This document shows, piece by piece, positions 52,767-61,318 of a stretch of DNA of 64,000 nucleotides. The notes beneath the pieces are model-generated. The model had not been told where the DNA came from. It did no database searches and saw only the letters and a list, made by a program, of their open reading frames with translations. Numbering within the stretch: the stretch's first letter is position 1; every line of letters begins with the position of its first letter. Made by a program: the position numbers and the translations under genes. This DNA is from Anaerococcus provencensis (GTDB taxonomy: Bacteria > Bacillota > Clostridia > Tissierellales > Peptoniphilaceae). The stretch spans positions 414,844-478,843 of the forward strand of contig NZ_HG003685.1 in the NCBI RefSeq assembly GCF_000312365.2, written 5' to 3'.

Positions 52767-53576
52767 ATGAATAAGAAAAATAATAATTGGAAATATAAAA
52801 AATTCTTTTGGTCTTCCTGGGCTATTCAAAACACATGGAATTATGAACGTCAGATGAACATGGGTTATATGCACGGAATGGCACCTATACTAGATGAAAT
52901 TTATAAAGACTCTTCTGAAATTGAAGCAAAAAAAGAAGCTTATAGACGACACATGCAATTATTTAATTGCACCCCTCAAACTACCTCATTTGTAATGGGA
53001 ATAACCGCAGCTATGGAGGAAAAGAGACATAACAATCCTGAAGACGTGCCTCCAGAAGCTATCAGTAATATTAAGACATCACTTATGGGGCCATTATCAG
53101 GTATTGGAGATTCGTTCTTTCAGGGAACAGTTAGGATAATAGCTTTTGGGCTAGGAATATCTTTAGCACAACAAGGAAGTATCTTGGGGCCTATTTTAGC
53201 AATGATTATTTCTGCTATACCTTCAATATTAGTCACATGGTACGGTGGTAAATTAGGCTATGAACAAGGTACAAAATCTTTAGATAGACTTCTTAAAGGC
53301 GGAATGATGGACCAAGTATTCTACGTTACAAGTCTAATGGGGCTTATAGTAGTGGGAGGAATGATCTCAAATCTTGTTAACATTACTACACCAATTACAT
53401 TTGGAGAGGGTTTTGTATTACAAGAAACACTTGACTCAATAATGCCAGGTATTTTACCACTTGCTCTTACGATGCTTATGTATAAATTAAACAAGAAGCA
53501 CGTTAATACAGGATTAATACTCACATTAATTATTGTCGGTGGAATTGTTTTAAGTTACTTTGGAATTTTAGGATAG
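52767..53576 (+). CDS. PTS EIID, mannose family
   Basis: This 269-aa protein has the IID hallmarks SSWAIQNTWNYERQMNMGYMHGMAP, HMQLFNCTPQTTSFVMGI and SLMGPLSGIGDSFFQGTVRIIA. It has membrane segments mainly in the second half. It is 8 bases after IIC and precedes the SIS-domain enzyme gene by 25 bases. Confidence 0.9.
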   Translation: MNKKNNNWKYKKFFWSSWAIQNTWNYERQMNMGYMHGMAPILDEIYKDSSEIEAKKEAYRRHMQLFNCTPQTTSFVMGITAAMEEKRHNNPEDVPPEAISNIKTSLMGPLSGIGDSFFQGTVRIIAFGLGISLAQQGSILGPILAMIISAIPSILVTWYGGKLGYEQGTKSLDRLLKGGMMDQVFYVTSLMGLIVVGGMISNLVNITTPITFGEGFVLQETLDSIMPGILPLALTMLMYKLNKKHVNTGLILTLIIVGGIVLSYFGILG

Positions 53577-53601
53577 AAAAGAAAGTTAAAAGGAGATAAA
53601 A

Positions 53602-54564
53602 ATGGAATTTAAATCATTAATCGAGGAAGTATTAAAAAAAGGCACAAAAAATAATATTTATTTTGTAGGTTGTGGAGCTTCAAAAGCTGATCTTTATCCA
53701 GCATTTTATTTTGTTTCAAGAAACTCAAATATAAAAACTGGTCATCTAACAGCAAATGAATTCAATTATGACACACCAAAAGATATTGGAGAATCTTCAA
53801 TAGTTATTTCTGCATCATTAGGTGGCACTACACCAGAAACTGTTGAGGCAACCAAAAAAGCAAGAAGTTTAGGAGCTACAACAATTTGTCTGACCAATGA
53901 TGGTAAATCCCCAATAGCAGAAGCTGCTGAATACCCAATCGTTCATGGATTCCATGCTAATTACGGGGAAAAACTTGAAAAAATGCAATATTGTTTGCAA
54001 TTAGCAGTTGAGATAGTAAATCAAATTGAAGGCGTTGAACATTACGACAAATTCCAAGAAGGATTTGCAAAAGTTGCAGAAGTTTCTGAAAAATCAGCAA
54101 AAGCCGCAAAAAATGAAGCTATAAAATTTGCACAATCATTTAAAGAAGCTTCTCCTATTTATGTATTAGGTAGTGGTCCTAACTTTGAAGCTGCCTATGC
54201 TACAAGCTTGTGCTTACTTCTAGAAATGCAATGGATAGATTCAGCTAGCATTCACTCAGGAGAGTTCTTCCACGGGGCACTTGAAATTACAGATAAAGAT
54301 GTACCATTCTTAGTATTCATGGCCGATGGTAAAACAAGAAAACTTGATGAAAGATTATTAGAATTCCTACTAAGATTTGATGCAAATGTATCAGTAATTG
54401 ATGGAAAAGACTATGCTTTATCAAGCGAGTTTGATCCAGAAGTAGTGGACTACTTCAACCCACTAATTCTTTCATCAGTAATGAGAGTATACGCTGAAGA
54501 ATTAGCGGAAGTACGTGGACACTCTTTATCTAAACGTAGATATATGTGGAAATTAAACTATTAA
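53602..54564 (+). CDS. SIS-domain deglycase, FrlB/GfrF-like
   Basis: This 320-aa protein has two SIS domains: VGCGASKADLYP with SASLGGTTPETVEA in the first, and LGSGPNFEAAYA with EMQWIDSASIHSGEFFHGALEI in the second. It ends RRYMWKLNY. This pattern is that of fructoselysine- and glucoselysine-6-phosphate deglycases rather than GlmS or AgaS. Together with the PTS it would split a phosphorylated glycated amino acid into hexose 6-phosphate and amino acid. The exact substrate cannot be read from sequence. Confidence 0.78.
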   Translation: MEFKSLIEEVLKKGTKNNIYFVGCGASKADLYPAFYFVSRNSNIKTGHLTANEFNYDTPKDIGESSIVISASLGGTTPETVEATKKARSLGATTICLTNDGKSPIAEAAEYPIVHGFHANYGEKLEKMQYCLQLAVEIVNQIEGVEHYDKFQEGFAKVAEVSEKSAKAAKNEAIKFAQSFKEASPIYVLGSGPNFEAAYATSLCLLLEMQWIDSASIHSGEFFHGALEITDKDVPFLVFMADGKTRKLDERLLEFLLRFDANVSVIDGKDYALSSEFDPEVVDYFNPLILSSVMRVYAEELAEVRGHSLSKRRYMWKLNY

Positions 54565-54565
54565 T

Positions 54566-55204
54566 ATGATTAAGGCTGTTATCTTTGATATTGATGGTGT
54601 ATTGGTAAACTCGGAGGAATTTTATTTTCAAAGAAGAATGAATTTCTTTAAAGAAAATAATATTGAGCCTGGTTCTACTGATATCAATGATTTTGTAGGA
54701 AGTAATGTTATAAAAATATGGGAAACTCTTGTTCCTAATGATGAGGGACTTAGAGAAAAGCTTAAAAAAACATATTTAGATGATTATGAAAAAACTCATC
54801 AAATTGACTTTAAGAAGTATTCTAGACCAAGTTTGGAAGAACTTTTTCAAAAATTAGATGAAAAAAGGATAAGAATAATCCTTGCATCAGCAGGAAGCAG
54901 ATATATCATACAAAGATTTATAGATGATATGAAGCTAAACGATTATGTTGAGTTTTTTGAATCAGGAGAAGAGTGTAAAAATAACAAGCCTGATCCTGAG
55001 ATTTACCTAAAATCAATAAAAAAGTTGGACTTACCAAGTGAAGAAATAATTGTAGTTGAAGACTCTACACTAGGGATTCAAGCTGCAAAAGATGCAAGTT
55101 TAAAAGTTATAGCATTTAGACCATCAAATTATTATCTCAATCAAGATCAAGCCGATTATCAAATAAATGACCTTATAGAGGTCCTAGATTATATATTAAA
55201 GTAG
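54566..55204 (+). CDS. HAD-superfamily phosphatase in the PTS operon
   Basis: This 212-aa protein has motif I FDIDGVLVNSEEF (nucleophile D8), motif II LASAGSR, the Lys segment KNNKPDPEIYL and motif III VEDSTLGIQAA, and is of the beta-phosphoglucomutase-like type. It starts one base after the deglycase stop without a clear ribosome binding site, so it is probably coupled. It may dephosphorylate or isomerise a product of the pathway. Confidence 0.82.
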   Translation: MIKAVIFDIDGVLVNSEEFYFQRRMNFFKENNIEPGSTDINDFVGSNVIKIWETLVPNDEGLREKLKKTYLDDYEKTHQIDFKKYSRPSLEELFQKLDEKRIRIILASAGSRYIIQRFIDDMKLNDYVEFFESGEECKNNKPDPEIYLKSIKKLDLPSEEIIVVEDSTLGIQAAKDASLKVIAFRPSNYYLNQDQADYQINDLIEVLDYILK

Positions 55205-55226
55205 CTCAATTTGGGCTACTTTTTTC
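55200..55226 (+). terminator. Terminator of the PTS/deglycase operon
   Basis: AGTAGC (55200-55205) pairs with GCTACT (55215-55220), followed by TTTTTTCT. Confidence 0.8.
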
Positions 55227-55258
55227 TATTGAGTTTGCCAGCTTATTAATAAAAACTC

Positions 55259-55267
55259 TGGTACAAT
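55259..55267 (+). promoter_or_regulatory. Extended -10 promoter directly before a start codon
   Basis: TGGTACAAT is an extended -10 element (TG-N-TACAAT). Transcription would start about 7 bases later, at or next to the ATG at 55274. No Shine-Dalgarno is visible, so the mRNA may be leaderless. Confidence 0.5.
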
Positions 55268-55273
55268 CATATT

Positions 55274-56203
55274 ATGGAACTTAACAGAAAACGCTACAAT
55301 GATTTAGACACTTATTATAAAAAGAAATACGGGAAGAAGATTATAAAATTGCCTTTGGATGGTGGTTTTACTTGCCCCAATCGTGATGGGACTTTATCTT
55401 ACAGAGGCTGCATATATTGTTCTGATGCTGGAGCTGGAGAGTGGACTTATAAGTCTGCTGGGGATATCAAAGAGCAAATTGCCTATCAGAAGAAAATCTT
55501 ATCAAAGCCTGGTCGTGAGGATGGTTATATCGCTTACTTTCAAAACTTCACCAATACCTATGGAGACCTAGGAAAAATGCGAGATATGTTTTATGCAGCT
55601 ATTGATGAGCCAGATATTCTTGGTCTATCTATAGCAACTCGTGCCGATTGCCTACCTGATGAAGTTTTGGCTTTGCTTGCTGAATTAAATCAAGTTACTG
55701 ACCTTACAATTGAACTCGGCATGCAAAGTGTCAATGATTATACTTTGGAATTTATCAACCGTGGATATTCTCATCAAGAATTTGATAATGGAGTTCAAAA
55801 ACTTGCTTATTTGGGTATAGAAATGGTAGCTCATATTATTGTGGGATTAGTTGGAGAAGGTATCGGTGACTATCTAAAAGACATCGAATATATAAATTAT
55901 CGCGGGATAGAAGGAATAAAAATCCACAATCTTTATATAGAAAATAATACTTATCTAAAATCCTACTATGAAAAAAATAATATAACTTATGATATGACCA
56001 AGGATGACTATGCAAATATAGTGGTAACTATGCTCCGTCATCTAAATCCTAAAGTTGTAGTTAATAGGCTTACAGGAGATGGGATTGGTGAAAATATTGC
56101 CTATCCAAGATGGTCAAAAAATAAGGGAGCAGTACTATCGACAATCGATAAAATAATGAAAGATGGAGATTTTAGACAGGGGGACTTATGGAAAGAAAAT
56201 TAG
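55274..56203 (+). CDS. Radical SAM protein, TIGR01212/YtqA-like
   Basis: This 309-aa protein has the family start RYNDLDTYYKKKYGKKIIKLPLDGGFTCPNRDG with iron-sulfur Cys C34, C46 and C49 (CPNRDGTLSYRGCIYC). It continues with FTNTYGD, TRADCLPDEVL, ELGMQSVND and GLVGEG. The spacing C-x11-C-x2-C is specific to this family. In Bacillus the related protein is linked to tRNA modification. Its end overlaps the next gene by 16 bases. Confidence 0.9.
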   Translation: MELNRKRYNDLDTYYKKKYGKKIIKLPLDGGFTCPNRDGTLSYRGCIYCSDAGAGEWTYKSAGDIKEQIAYQKKILSKPGREDGYIAYFQNFTNTYGDLGKMRDMFYAAIDEPDILGLSIATRADCLPDEVLALLAELNQVTDLTIELGMQSVNDYTLEFINRGYSHQEFDNGVQKLAYLGIEMVAHIIVGLVGEGIGDYLKDIEYINYRGIEGIKIHNLYIENNTYLKSYYEKNNITYDMTKDDYANIVVTMLRHLNPKVVVNRLTGDGIGENIAYPRWSKNKGAVLSTIDKIMKDGDFRQGDLWKEN

Positions 56204-56796
56204 CAAGCAAATATTATATAAATTCACTAGAAGGCGACAAATACTCAAAGAAAGATCAGACCATGCTTTTGGTAGTTGACGAGCAACCAAAACTAATGAA
56301 GACCATGGAAAATGGTGAGCTTACTGTATTAAACACCTTGGTTTTGATAAAGGCATTCAAAGAATACCAAATGCCAATTCTTGCAACAGAACAATATCCA
56401 AAGGGATTGGGTAAATCTGACCAAAGATTACTAGATCAAATCCCAGAAGATAAGATATTTGAAAAGACAATATTTGATGCGGCAACACCAGAAGTCCTAG
56501 ACTTCATAAAAGAAAATAATATCACAAATGTTGTAGTGGTAGGAGCTGAAGGCCATGTTTGTGTTTACCAAACAGTGAGAACTCTCCTAGATCTTGGACT
56601 AAATGTATTTTTTGTAAAAGATGCTATTAGCTCATATACAGAAGAACTAAAAGAAACTTCTGCCAATCTACTAGGTCAAATGGGCGCAGCAGTAGTAAAT
56701 ACAGAGATGATATTATTTGACATAGCCTATGATTCCAAAGATAGCCACTTCAAAGTCATATCAAATCTTGTCAAAGAAATGAGAGCGAGAGACTAA
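56188..56796 (+). CDS. Isochorismatase-like cysteine hydrolase
   Basis: This 202-aa protein has the catalytic triad of the family: D31 (LLVVDEQ), K93 (FEKTIFDAA) and C125 (GHVCVYQTV). Family members hydrolyse nicotinamide, isochorismate or other amides. The LEGDKYSKKDQ start and the specificity loop do not fix the substrate. GACAGGGGGA lies before the ATG, within the end of the radical SAM gene. Confidence 0.85.
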   Translation: MERKLASKYYINSLEGDKYSKKDQTMLLVVDEQPKLMKTMENGELTVLNTLVLIKAFKEYQMPILATEQYPKGLGKSDQRLLDQIPEDKIFEKTIFDAATPEVLDFIKENNITNVVVVGAEGHVCVYQTVRTLLDLGLNVFFVKDAISSYTEELKETSANLLGQMGAAVVNTEMILFDIAYDSKDSHFKVISNLVKEMRARD

Positions 56797-56804
56797 TAAA
56801 TTTT

Positions 56805-56830
56805 CACCTAGTATTGCTAGGTGTTTTTTT
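56805..56830 (+). terminator. Terminator after the isochorismatase-like gene
   Basis: CACCTAG (56805-56811) pairs with CTAGGTG (56817-56823), followed by seven T. Confidence 0.88.
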
Positions 56831-56922
56831 ATTCTGCTATTTTATCAAAGAAACTTGTCTTTAATTGTTTTATTATTATAAAAATTAGTTTATAATAATA
56901 AAATAAAGTTTAAGGAGAGTTT

Positions 56923-58098
56923 ATGACTAATACTTTGATAAGTCCAGACAATATTTGGATGATTTGGGCAGTTTTATTAATTATTGTTGTCCTTGCTATG
57001 ACAATCGAGAAAAAATATAAGTGGGGGAAAGTTTTAACTGGGGCAGTTATTGCTCTGATTTTTGCTGTGATTCTCACCAACTTGAAGGTTTTGCCTATGG
57101 AGTCAACAGTTTATGACACTGTTTGGGACTATGCTATCCCACTTTCTATTCCTATGCTTTTATTTAGGTCAAATATGAGAAAGATTTTTAAGGAATCGGG
57201 AAAAATGCTCTTACTTTTTACCATCGGTTCACTAGGAACTGTGCTTGGCGCCTTTCTTGCCTTTGGATTACTCAAAAATGCCATTCCAAACTTAGGAAGC
57301 GTCACTGGAATGATGACAGGTTCCTATATTGGTGGAGGAGTCAACTTTGTCGCCCTAAGCCAAGTCTTTGACCTTGATAAGACCATGGTTTCAGCAACTA
57401 CTGTAGCTGACAATTTTAATATGGCTATTTATTTTGTAATCCTATCATCTTTGCCAAATATTGGATTTTTTAGGAAAAATTTCATTCAATCAGAAGCAAG
57501 TGACGAACACAAGGATGAATTTAACAAGAAAACCTATATATCAACCTTTGATTTGGCAGTAATATTTGCAACATCTGCTGCTATAGTTGCAGTGAGTAAT
57601 GTTGTTGCAGGATTCTTTGCAACAAAAATCCCAACAACAAACGCCTTTAGCCTATTGTTGAATCAACTTTTTGGCAACCCATACCTTATAATAACAACAT
57701 TAACTATGATACTTACCACAGCATTTCCAAAATATTTTGAAAATATAAGCGGAGCAGAAGAAGTTGGATCATTTTTAATATATATCTTCTTTGTAGTAAT
57801 AGGAGTGCCAGCAAGCATACCACTTATTATAAAAACAGCACCACTGCTACTAGTATTCTGTTTTATAATGGTTCTTATAAACATGATTATGGTTTTATTA
57901 GGAGCAAAATTATTAAAAGTTTCCCTACAAGAAGCAATCATAGCATCAAATGCAAATATAGGAGGTCCATCCACAGCAGCAGCCATGGCCATATCAAAAG
58001 GCTGGTACCATCTGATAGGCCCAGGAATATTCGCAGGCCTCTTTGGCTATATAATAGGGAATTATCTAGGAACAATAGTAGGAAATGTACTAATGTAA
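56923..58098 (+). CDS. DUF819-family membrane protein (YjcL-like)
   Basis: This 391-aa protein has about eleven helices. DUF819 features include VWDYAIPLSIPMLLFRSNMRKI, GMMTGSYIGGGVNFVALSQVF and SNANIGGPSTAAAMAISKGW. The family resembles transporters of the CPA/BART group, but no substrate is proven. AAGGAGAG precedes the ATG and there is a perfect TATAAT at 56891-56896. It is a single gene with its own terminator. Confidence 0.88.
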   Translation: MTNTLISPDNIWMIWAVLLIIVVLAMTIEKKYKWGKVLTGAVIALIFAVILTNLKVLPMESTVYDTVWDYAIPLSIPMLLFRSNMRKIFKESGKMLLLFTIGSLGTVLGAFLAFGLLKNAIPNLGSVTGMMTGSYIGGGVNFVALSQVFDLDKTMVSATTVADNFNMAIYFVILSSLPNIGFFRKNFIQSEASDEHKDEFNKKTYISTFDLAVIFATSAAIVAVSNVVAGFFATKIPTTNAFSLLLNQLFGNPYLIITTLTMILTTAFPKYFENISGAEEVGSFLIYIFFVVIGVPASIPLIIKTAPLLLVFCFIMVLINMIMVLLGAKLLKVSLQEAIIASNANIGGPSTAAAMAISKGWYHLIGPGIFAGLFGYIIGNYLGTIVGNVLM

Positions 58099-58123
58099 AA
58101 GAGTCTATATGGCTCTTTTTTTT
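58098..58123 (+). terminator. Terminator after the DUF819 gene
   Basis: AAAGAG (58098-58103) pairs with CTCTTT (58113-58118) around TCTATATGG and is followed by a T run. Confidence 0.8.
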
Positions 58124-58289
58124 ATATTAAAAGCATTTGCAATTGTAAAAATGCTACATATACAATAAAGGCAAAAGAAACGTTTGCTATTGAAAAATTA
58201 ATTTTAACATTTAGTTCCATAATTCGCTCCAAATTCAATGGTTTGATATGATATTATATAAGAGAAAACATTTGTAAAAGGAGGTAAAA

Positions 58290-59150
58290 GTGCAAAAAGG
58301 TATTCAGCATATTGAGAGTTTACAAATTATAAATCTATTATGCAACATTATAAATACGCAAGATTATGATGAGGCAGACTATCAAATTTCGAAGTTCATT
58401 ATAAACAATTTATATAATCTTGAAAAATATAGTATTTACGAGATTGCCGAAGAGATTTCTGTATCACGATCAACTATTAGACGATTTTGTATAAGAATGG
58501 GATATGATAATTTTTCTGATTTAAAGAAAACATTAACCGAAGATTTTAATTTTAACATATTAAATTCGTTAAATTATAAAGATTTCGATGAAGATGATTA
58601 TGATAAATTTGTAAATGATTTAAAACTTCTTCCAGATGCTTTTGATTATGAAAATTTAATGATACAGTTAAAATCGCTAGCACTTCTAATCAAAAAATCT
58701 CATAGATGTACAGTTTTCTCAACTGGTATGCAATTAGCATTTCTAAAGGGCTTCCAGGTAACTATGGCTACAGTTGGAAAAATAATTCATTTAATAGATT
58801 TTAGCGACAGAAATGAAGATTATGTATCAGGCTATGGACCAAATGATTTGATTTTCATAATATCTTGGACTGGTAAATTTTTATCACTATTGGATGATAG
58901 ATTGGATTCTCTAAAGTCTAAAGTTTGTTTGGTTACCTTTGACGATACCAAAGTTACTAGTGATAAGTTTTATAAAATATACAGAATACCAAAAATTAAG
59001 GGCTTTATTGGCAGCGATATTTTTAGATTTAGGATAGACTATGAAACAGATATGTCCATTAGATATACGCTACCATATATTTGTAATTTATTAAATGATA
59101 TCTATTTTGATGAGAATAGAAAGGACTTGCTTGATGAAATTGATTGTTAA
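58290..59150 (+). CDS. RpiR-family regulator of the alpha-glucoside operon
   Basis: This 286-aa protein starts with GTG after AAAGGAGG. The helix-turn-helix is SIYEIAEEISVSRSTIRRFCIRMGY (about residues 49-73), followed by a SIS domain (about 120-250) with FSTGMQLAFLK and ISWTGK in place of the usual S-x-S-G-x-T phosphate loop. In Bacillus subtilis the malARP operon is also run by an RpiR-type protein. It likely controls the genes downstream. It overlaps the next gene by 17 bases. Confidence 0.82.
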   Translation: MQKGIQHIESLQIINLLCNIINTQDYDEADYQISKFIINNLYNLEKYSIYEIAEEISVSRSTIRRFCIRMGYDNFSDLKKTLTEDFNFNILNSLNYKDFDEDDYDKFVNDLKLLPDAFDYENLMIQLKSLALLIKKSHRCTVFSTGMQLAFLKGFQVTMATVGKIIHLIDFSDRNEDYVSGYGPNDLIFIISWTGKFLSLLDDRLDSLKSKVCLVTFDDTKVTSDKFYKIYRIPKIKGFIGSDIFRFRIDYETDMSIRYTLPYICNLLNDIYFDENRKDLLDEIDC

Positions 59151-59910
59151 TGCCGATGATTTTGGCTACAGCCCAGGAGTAAATGCTGGAATTATCGATG
59201 CATATAAAAATGGAATTGTTAGCTCTACAACTTTGATGGCAAATATGTATGGTTTTGATGATGCGCTAGAGCTTCATAAAAAATACCCTGGTTTAGGAAT
59301 TGGAGTTCATCTGGTTCTTACAGCTGGCAAACCATTGACCGATTTACCAAAAGAATTTTTGGATGAGAAAGGTGAATTTTTAAGAAGACCTGTTTATCTA
59401 GATGATGATTATAATACTATTATAAGAGATTGGTTAGATTATGATTTGATTTATAATGAGTGGAAAAGTCAGATAGAAAAAATTCTAAAAGCAGGATTTA
59501 AAATTGACCATATCGATAGCCATCACCATATGCATACTCATGAACAAACTAGAGAAATTACAAAAAAATTGAGTGAAGAATATGGCCTACCTGTAAGGAG
59601 TAGTTATTTAAATGATAAATATTTCAATTCGCCTGATTTTATAAAAGAAAACTTTGATGGTGTTTTAGCGGATGAAAATACCGATCAGGAAGAGATGAAA
59701 AAAATCTTTGATCACATTTGTAATTATGAATTTGTTGAACTAATGGTTCATCCAGGCTTTATAGACCATTATCTGATGGAAAACTCATCTTTTAATACAG
59801 GAAGGCTTTATGAGCATAAGAATCTAACAAGTGATTATATAAAAATATTAGTGAAAGAAAATAATATAGAATTGGCCACATATTCAGATTTTATTAAGGA
59901 GTTAAAATGA
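59134..59910 (+). CDS. ChbG/YdjC-like carbohydrate deacetylase
   Basis: I use the ATG at 59134 (258 aa; MKLIVNADDFGYSPGVNAGI), which follows AAGGAC and overlaps the regulator gene; the frame is open from 59095. Metal and catalytic residues lie in NADDFGYS, GIGVHLVLTAGKPL, IDHIDSHHHMHTH and ELMVHPGFID. Family members deacetylate N-acetylated disaccharides such as chitobiose before hydrolysis. Here it stands inside an alpha-glucoside PTS operon, so the acetylated substrate is unknown. The stop overlaps the PTS start (ATGA). Confidence 0.85.
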   Translation: MKLIVNADDFGYSPGVNAGIIDAYKNGIVSSTTLMANMYGFDDALELHKKYPGLGIGVHLVLTAGKPLTDLPKEFLDEKGEFLRRPVYLDDDYNTIIRDWLDYDLIYNEWKSQIEKILKAGFKIDHIDSHHHMHTHEQTREITKKLSEEYGLPVRSSYLNDKYFNSPDFIKENFDGVLADENTDQEEMKKIFDHICNYEFVELMVHPGFIDHYLMENSSFNTGRLYEHKNLTSDYIKILVKENNIELATYSDFIKELK

Positions 59911-61308
59911 ATAAATTTTTTCAAAAATTAGGCAAAGCCATGCTTTTGGCTGTAATAGTAATGCCTATTGCAGGGATCTTACTTAGGATTTCGTCACCAG
60001 ATTTGTTAAATTTACCTATTTTAGGGGCTGCAGGTAGTGCTGTTTTTGGTAATTTAGATATTTTATTTGCTATTGGTGTAGCAATGGGATTTGTAAGTGT
60101 TAAAGATCGTGGAAAACCAGCAATGCTAGCTGTAGTAGCTATGTTAACTTTAAAAGAAGGACTTAAAGTTATGAATCCAGATATTAATATGGGCATTTTT
60201 GGTGGTATTATCTCTGGTTTGGTTTCAGCTTATTGTTTTGATAGGTTTAAAGACGTTAAGCTTCCTACAGCTCTATTTTTCTTTTCTGGAGAAAACTTTC
60301 CGTTTTTAGTTGTGTTAATCGTCCAAACACTTTTATCTCTAGTTTTTGGGTTCATATGGCCTGTTTTTCAAAACATAATCGATAATTTTGCTCAACTACT
60401 AGGCAGTATGGGAGCTCTTGGGGTTGGACTTTTTGTATTTTTCAATAGATTATTAATACCAACAGGTCTACACCATGTATTAAATACCTATATATTTCGA
60501 AATGGGCTCCTTTGTTAATAACGCAGGAGAAGAAGTTAAGGGTGAAATAGGAAGATTTATCGCGACAGACCCAAGTGCAGGTTATTTTTTAGCTCCATTC
60601 TTTGTAATCATGATGTTTGCGATTCCAGCGATTGGTTTTGCTATATATAGAGCAAGCTATGAAGATCAAAGGGAAAACTCTAAGGGGCTTATTACAAGTA
60701 GTGCCTTTACTTCATTTTTGACAGGAATTACAGAACCTGTTGAGTTTATGTTTATGTTTGCTTCTCCAGCTTTATATTTAATCCATGCTATACTAGCTGG
60801 ATTGGTAGGAGTAGCTTCTTATTTGATGGATATTAGAATTGGATTTGCATCAGGATCGGGCCTAATAGATTACATTCTTAATTTAGGTATATCTACAAAC
60901 GGATTAAAAGTTATTTTACTGGGCATAATTACATTTGCAGTTTACTATGTGGTTTTTTATCAATTTATAACTCGCAGAAATGTGAAACTAATCGGAAGAA
61001 ATGATATTGATAAGGATTATTCTGAACAAAACTTTGATGAAGAATCTAAACTAAGTCTAAAGACTAATGATTATTACCACCTATCAAAAGTTTTGTTAGA
61101 GGCACTTGGTGGTAAAGAAAATATCAAAGACAGCTTCCACTGTGTTACAAGGCTTAGAGTAGAAGTAAATAATCCAGACTTAATTAATGAAGATTTGATT
61201 AGAAGTACTAATGTTGCAGGAATATTTAGACCATCTAAAGAAAATATACAAATAATAATTGGTCCGCAAGTTGAAAATGTATATAAAGAGTTTGAAAAGT
61301 TTTTATAG
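59907..61308 (+). pseudogene. PTS EIICB, glucose/alpha-glucoside family, frameshifted
   Basis: The first frame (59907-60518, MNKFFQKLGKAMLLAVIVMPIAGIL) runs to RLLIPTGLHHVLNTYI and then goes out of frame to a stop. The second frame (60502-61308) continues MGSFVNNAGEEVKGEIGRF without a gap in homology. It holds the rest of IIC, including GITEPVEFMFMFASP, and a C-terminal IIB with the phosphorylated Cys in HCVTRLRV. Near 60495 the DNA has one extra or two missing bases compared with the expected IWFEMG. Joined, the protein would have about 467 residues, the normal length. A sequencing error is possible. Confidence 0.85.
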
Positions 61309-61318
61309 GAGATAATAA

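Noticed and set aside
60495..60502. Programmed frameshift in the PTS gene
   Set aside because: No clear slippery heptamer or downstream stimulatory structure; the mismatch to expected IWFEMG looks like a plain indel.
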